Counted from the first letter of the stretch, positions 1 through 6,002 are shown. The stretch is 8,105 bases of DNA from Alphaproteobacteria bacterium (GCA_023269645.1 JAHFPR010000088.1:1-8105), one strand, 5' to 3'. The notes: a model not told the origin generated them from the sequence alone. Made by a program: numbers and translations.

Positions 1-507
1 CTCCGCTATGCCACCGCCGATAATTTTACCGGTGCGCCGGTGTATGCGCGCCCGGCCTGTTTCCTGCACACGGCGGCGGTGGAGAAGCTCGGCAAGGCGG
101 TGGAGCTTGCGGCAGCACTGGGGCTGAAGCTCAAAATCTTCGATGGCTTCCGCCCGCTGGAGGTGCAGTGCCGCCTGTGGAACCACACGCCCGATCCGGA
201 ATTTCTTTCCAACCCCGATAGCGGCTCCTGCCCGCATTGCCGGGGGGTGGCGATTGACCTCACGCTGATGGACAAGGCCGGGCGCGAGCTTCCGATGGGC
301 ACGGAGTTCGATGCGTTCACCCCGCTCTCGCACCACGGCGCAACCGATATTCCGGCGGATACGCAGCGCAACCGCCTGCTGCTGCTGGGGCTGATGACCG
401 CCGCCGGGTGGGATTTCTACAAGAACGAATGGTGGCACTACCAGCTTTTCAACGCGCGCAGCTACGAACTTCTGACCGATGCAGCGGCGGGAACCGGGCT
501 GGTGTGA
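1..507 (+). CDS. ddpX: D-alanyl-D-alanine dipeptidase (VanX/DdpX, peptidase family M15), 5' end missing
   Basis: This is a zinc dipeptidase that hydrolyses D-Ala-D-Ala, in most bacteria to recycle cell-wall dipeptide and in vancomycin-resistant ones to remove the normal precursor. The frame is open from base 1 with no start in view, so the N-terminus lies outside; 168 codons are present before TGA at 505-507. The family's catalytic set is all there. The arginine of FDGFRP is codon 51. The first zinc ligands are His (codon 79) and Asp (codon 86) in PHCRGVAIDL, with the family's spacing of seven. The catalytic Glu (codon 143) and last His ligand (codon 146) are in NEWWH. Family members are about 200 residues, so roughly 30-50 residues are missing. 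No vanA/vanH partners or amino-acid transport genes are visible nearby, so recycling or wall remodelling is likelier than antibiotic resistance. It ends five bases before the stop of the convergent ATPase gene. Confidence 0.9.
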   Translation, partial: LRYATADNFTGAPVYARPACFLHTAAVEKLGKAVELAAALGLKLKIFDGFRPLEVQCRLWNHTPDPEFLSNPDSGSCPHCRGVAIDLTLMDKAGRELPMGTEFDAFTPLSHHGATDIPADTQRNRLLLLGLMTAAGWDFYKNEWWHYQLFNARSYELLTDAAAGTGLV

Positions 508-512
508 TGATG

Positions 513-1652
513 CTAACCATGATTCTCAGGAAATTCATCGTTAAGCCATAATGCAAAGAGCGGATCATCAAACACCACTTTCCCTTTTTTGGTGCTTTCA
601 TCAATAATCTGTTTGGCTTTGAGAGCGTTTAAGGCGGTAGCAACGTGGGCAGAGCTTTTGATCTCATATTTATCCAGAAATTCTTTGGAATGTACGGATT
701 CTTTTTCGCGTGCCGCCAGGCGTAATATGCGCTGTTGCGAGAGTGTAAGGGTGTTAAGGAGCGTCTGATAAGCATATGCGTTCTGTTTGACAATGGTATG
801 CAGCATAGCATTGATACCTTCTTTGGTGACGGAAGTTTCCCCCGCCGCCACAATATGAAAACAGACCATTTGCACGTAATTCGGCGTATGGCTCACTTGT
901 GAAAAAAGATGCAGCGCAGCGTTCTTTGAGCAGGATACGCCACTAATTCCAAAACGCTGGATAATCCAATCTGCGAATGCATCTTCAGGAGGATAGGAAA
1001 AATCAATCATCTGACACGTCCGGTAAAAGGGACGGTTATTGTCGTTGAACATATCGTGAATAATGCTGCGTCTTGAGCCGCTGAAGAGAAATGAGATGGT
1101 TTTATGCGCCTGCATTTTGGAGCGCAATGTGGCTTCAAGCCATCCTTCATCCTCCAGGCGCGCTACGGACTGAAATTCATCAAAAGCAATGCACAGATTC
1201 GGGGCTATATTGCCAAGTGAATCCAGCGTTTCAAGAATAAGCTGCTTGATTTGATCATCCGAGGCAAGATGCGGAGAGAATTGCAGGGACACACTTCCCG
1301 CAGCGTTATTTTCCCAGGTAAGTATGGGTTTGAATTGCGAAGGAAGGCTCTTGATCCACGCGCCAAATTTTTTCAGCAGGGAGTTCTTCTTGCGAAGCGC
1401 GTTGACGAGTTGCTGTAAAAAATCACGGTGGCTGGTGATATTAAAAATATCCACCAACACAGTCGGTCGCTTGTGCGTTTGCTCTTCATATTTAAGCAGG
1501 TCGATAATGAAGGATGTTTTTCCGAACCTTCGCGGGCCGACAAGCACTACGTTCATGCCATTATTCAGAAAACTTAAGGTGCTTTTACGTAAATCAGGAC
1601 GATCAAAATAATATTCGCCTTCGACAGGATTACCGAACTTAAAAGGGTTCAC
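513..1652 (-). CDS. P-loop ATPase of the archaeal-ATPase type with C-terminal winged helix
   Basis: The product is a probably cytosolic 379-residue ATPase of unknown role. In order it has a short N-terminal segment with FGNPVEGEYYFDRP, a Walker A motif GPRRFGKT (about residues 39-46), a Walker B LCIAFDEFQ (153-161, Asp158-Glu159), a sensor-1-like SGSRR (191-195), and a C-terminal winged-helix-like region (about 300-370) ending in DDPLFALWL. This layout matches the ATPase_2 group related to STAND and AAA ATPases. The start chosen is GTG at 1652, with GGAGAA at 1658-1663 as ribosome site. A longer frame from TTG at 1709 is possible, but that TTG is part of the likely -35 box. Base use differs from the neighbours: two 60-base lines hold 28 and 25 G+C, against 40 in a panB line, which suggests acquisition by transfer. 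Such genes are often single movable units; no partner gene is visible. The family call is fairly sure, the function is not. Confidence 0.85.
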   Translation of the reverse strand: MNPFKFGNPVEGEYYFDRPDLRKSTLSFLNNGMNVVLVGPRRFGKTSFIIDLLKYEEQTHKRPTVLVDIFNITSHRDFLQQLVNALRKKNSLLKKFGAWIKSLPSQFKPILTWENNAAGSVSLQFSPHLASDDQIKQLILETLDSLGNIAPNLCIAFDEFQSVARLEDEGWLEATLRSKMQAHKTISFLFSGSRRSIIHDMFNDNNRPFYRTCQMIDFSYPPEDAFADWIIQRFGISGVSCSKNAALHLFSQVSHTPNYVQMVCFHIVAAGETSVTKEGINAMLHTIVKQNAYAYQTLLNTLTLSQQRILRLAAREKESVHSKEFLDKYEIKSSAHVATALNALKAKQIIDESTKKGKVVFDDPLFALWLNDEFPENHG

Positions 1653-1668
1653 AGCACTTCTCCGGATG

Positions 1669-1688
1669 ACGATAACTAACAGTATCGT
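1669..1688. promoter_or_regulatory. Inverted repeat overlapping the -10 box, possible operator
   Basis: ACGATA at 1669-1674 is repeated inverted as TATCGT at 1683-1688. Allowing one missing base, the arms extend to nine (ACGATAACT against AGTATCGT). The right arm covers the whole -10 box of the ATPase promoter, where a bound repressor would block polymerase. The protein that might bind is not known; autoregulation through the ATPase's winged helix is only a guess. Confidence 0.35.
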
Positions 1689-1709
1689 TAATAATTTTTG
1701 TTCACGCAA
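1681..1709 (-). promoter_or_regulatory. Sigma-70-type promoter of the ATPase gene
   Basis: On the minus strand TTGCGT (1709-1704), a 17-base spacer and GATACT (1686-1681) form a promoter. The start of transcription would be near 1675, giving a leader of about 22 bases that contains the GGAGAA ribosome site. It lies between the panB stop and the ATPase start, so the ATPase gene need not depend on panB transcription. Confidence 0.5.
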
Positions 1710-1745
1710 GTGCTTTCTATAAAAAACTGCAGAAGGTCGTGGGGG

Positions 1746-2540
1746 CTACTTCATAAAACACTGCTCCTTCCCCGGAAATTTGCGGGCGCGCACGTCCTCC
1801 GCGAATTGCGCCACAGCGGTTTCTATCGCCGCGCCTAATTCCGCATAGCGTTTTACGAATTTCGGGGCGGTGGTGAAGATTCCGAGCATATCCTCCGTTA
1901 CCAGCACCTGGCCGTCGCAGGCGGGGGACGCGCCGATGCCGATGGTGGGAATCGCCGCGATTTCCGTGATTTCCCGCGCCAGGCTTTCCGTGATGCCCTC
2001 CAGCAGCAGGGCGAACGCGCCCGCTTTTTCCACCGCGCGCGCGTCGGCGAGAATCCGCGCCCGGTCTTCCGCCGTTTTGCCGTGATAATGGTAGCCGCCG
2101 TCCGCGTGCACGGATTGCGGCTTGAGACCGATATGTGCCATCACCGGGATGCCGCGTTCCGCGATGAACGTGATGGTTTCCACCATCTCCGCGCCGCCTT
2201 CCAGCTTCACCGCCTGCGCGCCCGTCGCCTTCATGATCCGCGCCGCCGCCCGGAAGCCGCGATCCGGAGCGTCCTGATAGGAGCCGAACGGCATATCCAC
2301 CAGCACCAGCGCGCGTTCGCTCGCCCGCGTGACCGCCGCGCCGTGGTCACACATCATCCGCACGGTGACGGGCAGCGTGCTCTCCATGCCATACAGCACC
2401 ATCCCCACCGAATCTCCCACCAGCAGAATGTCGCAATGCTTATCGAGCATCCGCGCCATCGGAGCGGTATAGGCCGTGAGCACCACGAGGGGCGTTGTGC
2501 CTTTCTGCTTGCGGAGATCTGTGATGGTGAGGCGGGGCAT
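1746..2540 (-). CDS. panB: 3-methyl-2-oxobutanoate hydroxymethyltransferase (ketopantoate hydroxymethyltransferase)
   Basis: PanB transfers a one-carbon unit from 5,10-methylenetetrahydrofolate to 2-oxoisovalerate, giving ketopantoate, the first committed step of pantothenate and coenzyme A synthesis in the cytosol. From ATG at 2540 the product is 264 residues, the same length as the E. coli enzyme, and is a TIM-barrel across its whole length. The active-site residues are in place: Asp43-Ser44 in VGDSVGM, Asp82 in VDMPFGSY, Lys112 and Glu114 in VKLEGG, His136 in MAHIGLKPQS, and Glu181 in LLLEG. The frame stays open upstream to 2672, but those 44 residues do not resemble the family and run through the likely promoter, so 2540 is preferred. 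No clear Shine-Dalgarno sequence precedes that ATG. panC and panD are not in the window. The gene is GC-rich and typical of its surroundings, unlike the ATPase gene that follows. Confidence 0.95.
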   Translation of the reverse strand: MPRLTITDLRKQKGTTPLVVLTAYTAPMARMLDKHCDILLVGDSVGMVLYGMESTLPVTVRMMCDHGAAVTRASERALVLVDMPFGSYQDAPDRGFRAAARIMKATGAQAVKLEGGAEMVETITFIAERGIPVMAHIGLKPQSVHADGGYHYHGKTAEDRARILADARAVEKAGAFALLLEGITESLAREITEIAAIPTIGIGASPACDGQVLVTEDMLGIFTTAPKFVKRYAELGAAIETAVAQFAEDVRARKFPGKEQCFMK

Positions 2541-2567
2541 GGCGGCTGAAGAAGGGTTCTTTCTTAA

Positions 2568-2596
2568 AGTATCCTGCCCGCAGGCGGGAATGTCAA
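2568..2596 (-). promoter_or_regulatory. Sigma-70-type promoter of panB with a palindromic spacer
   Basis: On the minus strand a perfect TTGACA (2596-2591), a 17-base spacer and GATACT (2573-2568) give a strong housekeeping promoter. Transcription would start near 2561, about 20 bases before the panB ATG at 2540, which decides the start codon. The spacer holds the palindrome CCCGC-N2-GCGGG (2577-2588), able to form a cruciform or bind a dimer. Confidence 0.6.
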
Positions 2597-2718
2597 GGAA
2601 CCAGCGGCGATTAGGTAGTATCCTCATTTCGTCATCCATCTCACGGCAGTATTGGGGGGCGATGGATTCCACCTGGAGCGTTTTCGATTGAATTTGCTAT
2701 CCGAACTCTGAACTCCGG

Positions 2719-3012
2719 TCATTTCCCCGGCACTTCCGCCCGAATCGCCAGCGCGTGTACGGGATTGCCCATTTCTTCCTTCAGCACTTCATACACCCGT
2801 TGATGCCGCTGCACACGGGATTGCCCCCGGAATTTTTCCGATACGATGGCTACCTCGAAATGCGTTTCCCCCTCCGGCCTTGCACCCGCGTGCCCGGCAT
2901 GGCGATGGGAAATATCCGTGACGGAAAGTTCCAGGGGCTGCAGTGCCGCTTCGAGCTTCCGGCGCATCCGCTCCGCGACAACACCCTTGAAATTATCCTT
3001 TTGCATCACCAT
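2719..3012 (-). CDS. bolA: BolA family protein
   Basis: BolA proteins are small proteins with a class II KH-like fold that pair with monothiol glutaredoxins to bind or pass on [2Fe-2S] clusters; some also act as morphology or stress regulators. The 97-residue product is a normal length for the family. Visible marks are an N-terminal helix (VVAERMRRKLEAAL, about residues 11-24), the SHRHAGHAG loop (35-43) with candidate metal-ligand histidines, THFEVAIVSEKFRG (50-63), the core SRVQRHQRVYEVL (65-77), and HALAI (86-90) near the C-terminus. Start choice is unsure: ATG at 3012 gives MVMQ and ATG at 3006 gives MQKD; neither has a good ribosome site. The upstream intergenic region carries a candidate promoter for it and, on the other strand, the sigma-54 promoter of the XRE-type gene. 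It stops 178 bases before panB begins, and panB has its own promoter. No glutaredoxin gene is visible. Confidence 0.92.
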   Translation of the reverse strand: MVMQKDNFKGVVAERMRRKLEAALQPLELSVTDISHRHAGHAGARPEGETHFEVAIVSEKFRGQSRVQRHQRVYEVLKEEMGNPVHALAIRAEVPGK

Positions 3013-3077
3013 TTATACTTGTAAGGCCATTTATCGTTATACGGGTAGCGCGCAAAAAAGCTTTACTCTATCCAGGT

Positions 3078-3105
3078 TTTATACCAGTTCTACAATACAA
3101 CCAAA
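3078..3105 (-). promoter_or_regulatory. Candidate extended -10 promoter for bolA
   Basis: The minus strand reads TGG-TATAAA (3086-3078), an extended -10 element, with a weak -35 box TTTGGT (3105-3100) at 16 bases. Transcription would start near 3071 and leave a leader of about 60 bases. The -35 match is poor, so this is tentative. Confidence 0.3.
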
Positions 3106-3129
3106 TCATCAACTTTGGGTTTTTTATTC

Positions 3130-3188
3130 CGGAGTATGTTGCAATACCATCCATCATTGTGTTTCTCTATGGCACATACCATACTCCG
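3130..3188. promoter_or_regulatory. Inverted repeat, possible upstream activator site for the sigma-54 promoter
   Basis: CGGAGTATG at 3130-3138 returns as its exact complement CATACTCCG at 3180-3188, with 41 bases between. The right half also contains a smaller dyad, TATGG-N6-CCATA (3168-3183), and the left half GTAT-N6-ATAC (3134-3147). ATACCAT occurs twice (3144-3150 and 3176-3182). The centre is about 130 bases upstream of the predicted sigma-54 start, a usual distance for enhancer-binding activators. No activator can be named. Confidence 0.4.
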
Positions 3189-3264
3189 CTCTTTTCGCAG
3201 GCCGCGCATGAGATTCGGGCTATAACTGTTGGTTGAAAAGGGTTTTTTTACAATTTAGTGCTTT

Positions 3265-3280
3265 TGGCACGGGGCTTGCA
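3265..3280 (+). promoter_or_regulatory. Sigma-54 (RpoN) promoter of the XRE-type regulator gene
   Basis: The bases TGGCACGGGGCTTGCA match the sigma-54 consensus TGGCACG-N4-TTGCW at every fixed position, with the invariant GG (3266-3267) and GC (3278-3279) ten bases apart. Transcription would start near 3291, leaving a 26-base leader that contains AGGAGA before the ATG at 3317. A sigma-70 reading (TTGGCA and TAGTGT with 15 bases between) is much weaker. Such promoters require RpoN and an ATP-using activator. Confidence 0.72.
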
Positions 3281-3316
3281 GTGCTAGTGTGGTCACCATC
3301 GTAAAAGGAGAATATC

Positions 3317-3718
3317 ATGACTACAACTACAAAAACCATACGGCGTACCAACGTAAGGCAGACGAACGAGCTGGATATATCCATTGGCAATAAGGTCAAC
3401 CAGCTCCGATTGGCGCAGGGCACGACGCGCCATCAGCTCGCCGCCAAAATAGGCGTGACGCATCAACAGTTGCAGAAATACGAAAAAGGCACAAATCGCG
3501 TCACCGCCAGCCGCCTTGCCGACCTCGCCCGCGCGCTTGCCGTGGACGTGAGCTATTTCTTCGAGGAGGACGTGCTCCCCTTCGAGGAAGGACAGATTGA
3601 ACGCCAGCGTATGTGCATTGAGCTGATGCGCGATTTCGCCCGCATCACCCGTCCCGACCAGCAAAATGCCATCCGCAGGCTGGTGAAAGTGCTGGTGGAG
3701 GAAGAGGGGGCGGAATAA
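3317..3718 (+). CDS. XRE-family helix-turn-helix transcriptional regulator
   Basis: This 133-residue protein is a probable DNA-binding regulator of the Cro/C1 type. It has a basic N-terminal tail (residues 1-18), a five-helix HTH domain (about 20-80) with IGNKVNQLRLAQGTT, LAAKIGVTHQQLQKYEKG (recognition helix about 48-57) and NRVTASRLADLARAL, then FFEE and a charged helical C-terminal part (about 90-130) that may serve for dimerisation. The QKYEKGTNRV pattern is common in chromosomal XRE regulators of alphaproteobacteria, sometimes described as SinR-like. The start is well fixed by AGGAGA at 3306-3311. There is no peptidase or toxin partner beside it, so it does not look like an antitoxin or phage repressor. 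Its sigma-54 promoter suggests it is a relay in a regulated programme such as nitrogen, motility or envelope control. A long hairpin begins at the base after its TAA. Its targets are unknown. Confidence 0.9.
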   Translation: MTTTTKTIRRTNVRQTNELDISIGNKVNQLRLAQGTTRHQLAAKIGVTHQQLQKYEKGTNRVTASRLADLARALAVDVSYFFEEDVLPFEEGQIERQRMCIELMRDFARITRPDQQNAIRRLVKVLVEEEGAE

Positions 3719-3823
3719 GGTTTCAGGAACAGGTTTTAGGAACAGGTTTTAGGAACAGGTTTCAGCGCACACTAACACTATGCTGAAACCTGTAACCTCT
3801 TCCTGAAACCTGTTCCTGAAACC
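3719..3823. repeat. Long hairpin built from 13-base tandem repeats
   Basis: The left arm (3719-3766) has three tandem 13-base units, GGTTTCAGGAACA and two of GGTTTTAGGAACA, plus a nine-base GGTTTCAGC. The right arm (3782-3823), read on the minus strand, has GGTTTCAGGAACA, GGTTTCAGGAAGA, a shortened GGTTACA and the same GGTTTCAGC. The outer 26 bases of each arm pair with one G-U and one mismatch, the inner nine pair perfectly, the third left unit bulges, and 15 bases form the loop. It begins immediately after the regulator's stop codon. There is no T-tract after it, so it is not a textbook terminator; it may shield the 3' end of the mRNA or be a palindromic mobile repeat. Confidence 0.85.
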
Positions 3824-3829
3824 TATCCC

Positions 3830-3858
3830 TTGCCTCCCCGCGCGGGAATTATTATACC
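3830..3858 (+). promoter_or_regulatory. Candidate promoter of the ABC exporter giving an almost leaderless mRNA
   Basis: TTGCCT (3830-3835), 17 bases and TATACC (3853-3858) form a moderate sigma-70 promoter; TATTAT at 3850-3855 is an overlapping alternative -10. Either places the start of transcription at about 3862-3865, on or just before the ATG at 3865. The spacer contains the palindrome CCCGCGCGGG (3837-3846). Confidence 0.4.
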
Positions 3859-3864
3859 TAGGGG

Positions 3865-5646
3865 ATGCCTCACGAAACTCCACCCGTCACCGCCGACACT
3901 ATCGGCAACCTCGCGCTCCTCCGCCGCCTGTATACGCAATACATCCGTCGCCACCGGGGCAAGCTCTGGCTGGCGGCGATTTATATGGTGCTGGATTCGG
4001 CAGGCACGGCAGGGCAGGCCTATATGATCAAGCCGGTGATGGACGACATCTTCACCGACCGCAACGCGCACCTTCTCCAGATTATTCCCTTTATCATTTT
4101 CCTGCTTTCGGTGCTGAAAGGGCTGGCTACCTACAGCCATTCGCTGCTGATGAAATTTGTCGGCCAGCGCCTTTCCACCGATATGCAGATAGACCTCTAC
4201 CGCCACCTGCTGCACGCTGATGTGGCGATGTTTTCCGCCACCGCTTCCGGCAATCTCATTTCGCGCTTCACCAACGACATCCAGCTTCTCCGACGCAGCA
4301 TGACCATCGCGCTGGTGGCGGTCGCCAAGGAGATGGTGACACTGCTGTTCCTGCTTGCCGTGATGCTTTCCCAGAGCGTCAGCCTCACGCTTATCGGCTT
4401 CCTGGCCTTCCCCATTGCGATACTGCCGATTCTGCGGCAGGGGCGGAATATGCGGAAAGTTTCCCGCAAAACGCAGGAGCAAATGGGCGAATACACCCGC
4501 CATCTGGACGACGCTTTCCAGGGTGTGCGGCTGGTGAAGGCCTACGCGAATGAGGGCTACGAGGTGGAGCGCGCGCGCGGTATCATGGAGCGGATGTTCG
4601 GGCTGTATATCCGCGCGGCGAGGATAGAATCCGCCGCCGCCCCGATCATCGAGGCACTGGCGGGCGTGGCGGTGGCGGGCGTGGTGTTCTACGGCGGGAT
4701 GCAGGTGCTGGAGCATAACACCACGTCGGGCGCGTTTTTTTCCTTCATCGGCGCGCTGCTGATGAGCTACAAGCCGATTAAAACCCTCTCCAGCCTCAAC
4801 AGCAACATCCAGGAGGGGCTGGTGGCGGTGCGGCGCGTGTTCGCGGTGATGGATACGCAGCCTGCCGTGCAGGATACTCCGGACGCGAAAGAACTTGCGG
4901 TGCGCAGCGCAGAAATCGCCTTCAGCAACGTGCAATTTCGCTACGGCGAGGACAAGCAGGCACTGCACGGGGTAACCTTTGAGGCTCCGGCGGGGGCGTG
5001 TGTAGCACTGGTGGGAGCATCGGGCGCGGGAAAATCCACCATCATGAACCTGATGCTGCGCTTCTATGACCCGGAAGACGGGGGAATTTCCATCAACGGG
5101 CAGGATATACGCGGGATGAGGCTGCAAAGCCTGCGGGGGCATATCGCGCTGGTGAATCAGGAGGCCACGCTGTTCGACGATACCATCCGCGCCAACATCC
5201 TCTATGGGCGGCACGATGCCACGGAGGAACAGATGGTCGCGGCGGCAAAAGACGCGGCGGCGCATGAGTTCATCCTGGAGCAGCCGCAGGGTTATGATAC
5301 TCCCATCGGCCAGCACGGGGTGCGGCTTTCCGGCGGGCAGCGGCAGCGCGTCGCCATCGCGCGCGCCATGCTGAAAGATGCCCCCATCCTGCTGCTCGAT
5401 GAAGCCACCAGCGCGCTCGATACCGTTTCCGAAAAGCAGGTGCAGGCGGCACTCGCGCGGCTGATGCGGGGGCGCACCACGCTCGTCATCGCGCATCGGC
5501 TTTCCACCATCCTCCACGCCGATATTATTCACGTGGTGGATAAGGGGCGCATCGTGGAATCCGGCAGCCATAAGGAACTGCTCGCGCGGCGGGGGGCGTA
5601 TTACAAGCTCTACCAGCACCAGTTCGCCGGGCAGGAAAAAGAATAG
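3865..5646 (+). CDS. ABC exporter, fused membrane and ATPase domains, MsbA-like
   Basis: This is a 593-residue half-transporter of the type I exporter fold that works as a homodimer in the inner membrane. Residues 1 to about 325 form the six-helix membrane domain; hydrophobic stretches are visible near 35-55, 72-90, 145-190 and 260-300. The ATPase domain has every motif: Walker A GASGAGKST (384-392), Q-loop Gln432, signature LSGGQ (488-492), Walker B ILLLDE (508-513), SALD (516-519) and the switch His544 in IAHRLST. Length and the YKPIKTLSSLNSNIQ linker resemble MsbA, the lipid A flippase, so lipid or glycolipid export is the best guess; substrate cannot be read from sequence, and multidrug or peptide export remain possible. 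An in-frame TAG at 3859-3861 makes ATG 3865 the first usable start. The AGGGG before it touches the ATG, too close for a normal ribosome site. It appears to be transcribed alone. Confidence 0.92.
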   Translation: MPHETPPVTADTIGNLALLRRLYTQYIRRHRGKLWLAAIYMVLDSAGTAGQAYMIKPVMDDIFTDRNAHLLQIIPFIIFLLSVLKGLATYSHSLLMKFVGQRLSTDMQIDLYRHLLHADVAMFSATASGNLISRFTNDIQLLRRSMTIALVAVAKEMVTLLFLLAVMLSQSVSLTLIGFLAFPIAILPILRQGRNMRKVSRKTQEQMGEYTRHLDDAFQGVRLVKAYANEGYEVERARGIMERMFGLYIRAARIESAAAPIIEALAGVAVAGVVFYGGMQVLEHNTTSGAFFSFIGALLMSYKPIKTLSSLNSNIQEGLVAVRRVFAVMDTQPAVQDTPDAKELAVRSAEIAFSNVQFRYGEDKQALHGVTFEAPAGACVALVGASGAGKSTIMNLMLRFYDPEDGGISINGQDIRGMRLQSLRGHIALVNQEATLFDDTIRANILYGRHDATEEQMVAAAKDAAAHEFILEQPQGYDTPIGQHGVRLSGGQRQRVAIARAMLKDAPILLLDEATSALDTVSEKQVQAALARLMRGRTTLVIAHRLSTILHADIIHVVDKGRIVESGSHKELLARRGAYYKLYQHQFAGQEKE

Positions 5647-5753
5647 TCGTCATACCGACGAAGGCCGACATCCATCTTTACGTTGGGTTGTATATCATTA
5701 TCAATTCGTTTTCCAAGCCTTTGGCACTGTCTACTAAAGATAGATACACGCAC

Positions 5754-5843
5754 TGTCACCCCGTCTTTATGACGGGGTCTGGCAGGATTGCTTTCAGCAA
5801 TCCCTGGCATTGCGCCGGATGCCGTGACAGGCACGGCATGACA
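5754..5843. repeat. Compact three-hairpin palindromic element with short terminal inverted repeats
   Basis: Three stems stand in a row, each with a five-base loop: ACCCCGTC/GACGGGGT (5758-5765 and 5771-5778), GGATTGC/GCAATCC (5785-5791 and 5797-5803), and ATGCCGTG/CACGGCAT (5819-5826 and 5832-5839). The whole is bounded by TGTCA (5754-5758) and TGACA (5839-5843). This matches the style of dispersed intergenic palindromic repeats known from alphaproteobacteria and rickettsiae, but no second copy is present here. A small structured RNA is the alternative. Confidence 0.65.
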
Positions 5844-5935
5844 AGGTGAGAAAATCTACCTTTATTCCGCTCCTTGCCCGGACTACTGTTTTTGCCAATG
5901 GGATCCCAAGGCTTCGCCACTAAAGAGGCGTGGCT

Positions 5936-5961
5936 TGCCTGCTGCGCCTGCCTGCTGCACC
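5936..5961 (+). repeat. Tandem 13-base duplication
   Basis: TGCCTGCTGCGCC (5936-5948) is followed directly by TGCCTGCTGCACC (5949-5961), with one difference. It is short and could be a replication-slippage product; no function is evident. Confidence 0.6.
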
Positions 5962-5973
5962 GTATTCTTGCGC

Positions 5974-6002
5974 TTGCACTAACGCTTTCTGACTGGTAGA
6001 CG
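5974..6002 (+). promoter_or_regulatory. Weak candidate promoter of the M23 peptidase gene
   Basis: TTGCAC (5974-5979), 17 bases and TAGACG (5997-6002) preceded by TG form a poor promoter match. If real, transcription would start at about the ATG at 6009. It is listed mainly because it shares this geometry with the exporter promoter. Confidence 0.2.

Larger units (their letters stand above)
3013..3316. other. Divergent intergenic region between bolA and the XRE-type gene
   Basis: This AT-richer 304-base stretch has no convincing coding frame or RNA gene. It contains the candidate bolA promoter on the minus strand, an inverted repeat with nine-base arms near its middle, a T-rich tract around 3240-3249, and a sigma-54 promoter followed by a good ribosome site (AGGAGA, 3306-3311) on the plus strand. 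Confidence 0.7.

Noticed and set aside
1..507. Vancomycin-resistance vanX
   Set aside because: No vanH, vanA, vanR or vanS genes are visible, and chromosomal dipeptidases of this family are common in Gram-negative bacteria.
1683..1698. A CtrA-like box (TTAA...TTAG) in the ATPase promoter
   Set aside because: The spacing is eight rather than seven and the second half is imperfect.
2541..2672. A 44-residue N-terminal extension of PanB
   Set aside because: It crosses a strong promoter, does not resemble the family, and without it the length equals that of E. coli PanB.
3317..3718. Antitoxin or phage repressor
   Set aside because: There is no toxin gene, divergent cro-like gene or integrase nearby, and the promoter is of the sigma-54 type.
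3823..5619. A 598-residue open frame on the minus strand opposite the ABC exporter gene
   Set aside because: It is a shadow of the GC-rich exporter gene: very rich in His, Arg and Gln, with no family motif, whereas the plus frame has all ABC motifs.
5682..5702. Fur-box-like sequence containing ATCATTATC
   Set aside because: Only one half matches well (about 11 of 19 positions) and no gene start with a promoter lies beside it.
5758..5778. Rho-independent terminator for the ABC exporter gene
   Set aside because: The stem is good but no T-run follows, it lies over 110 bases from the stop, and it is part of a three-hairpin element.
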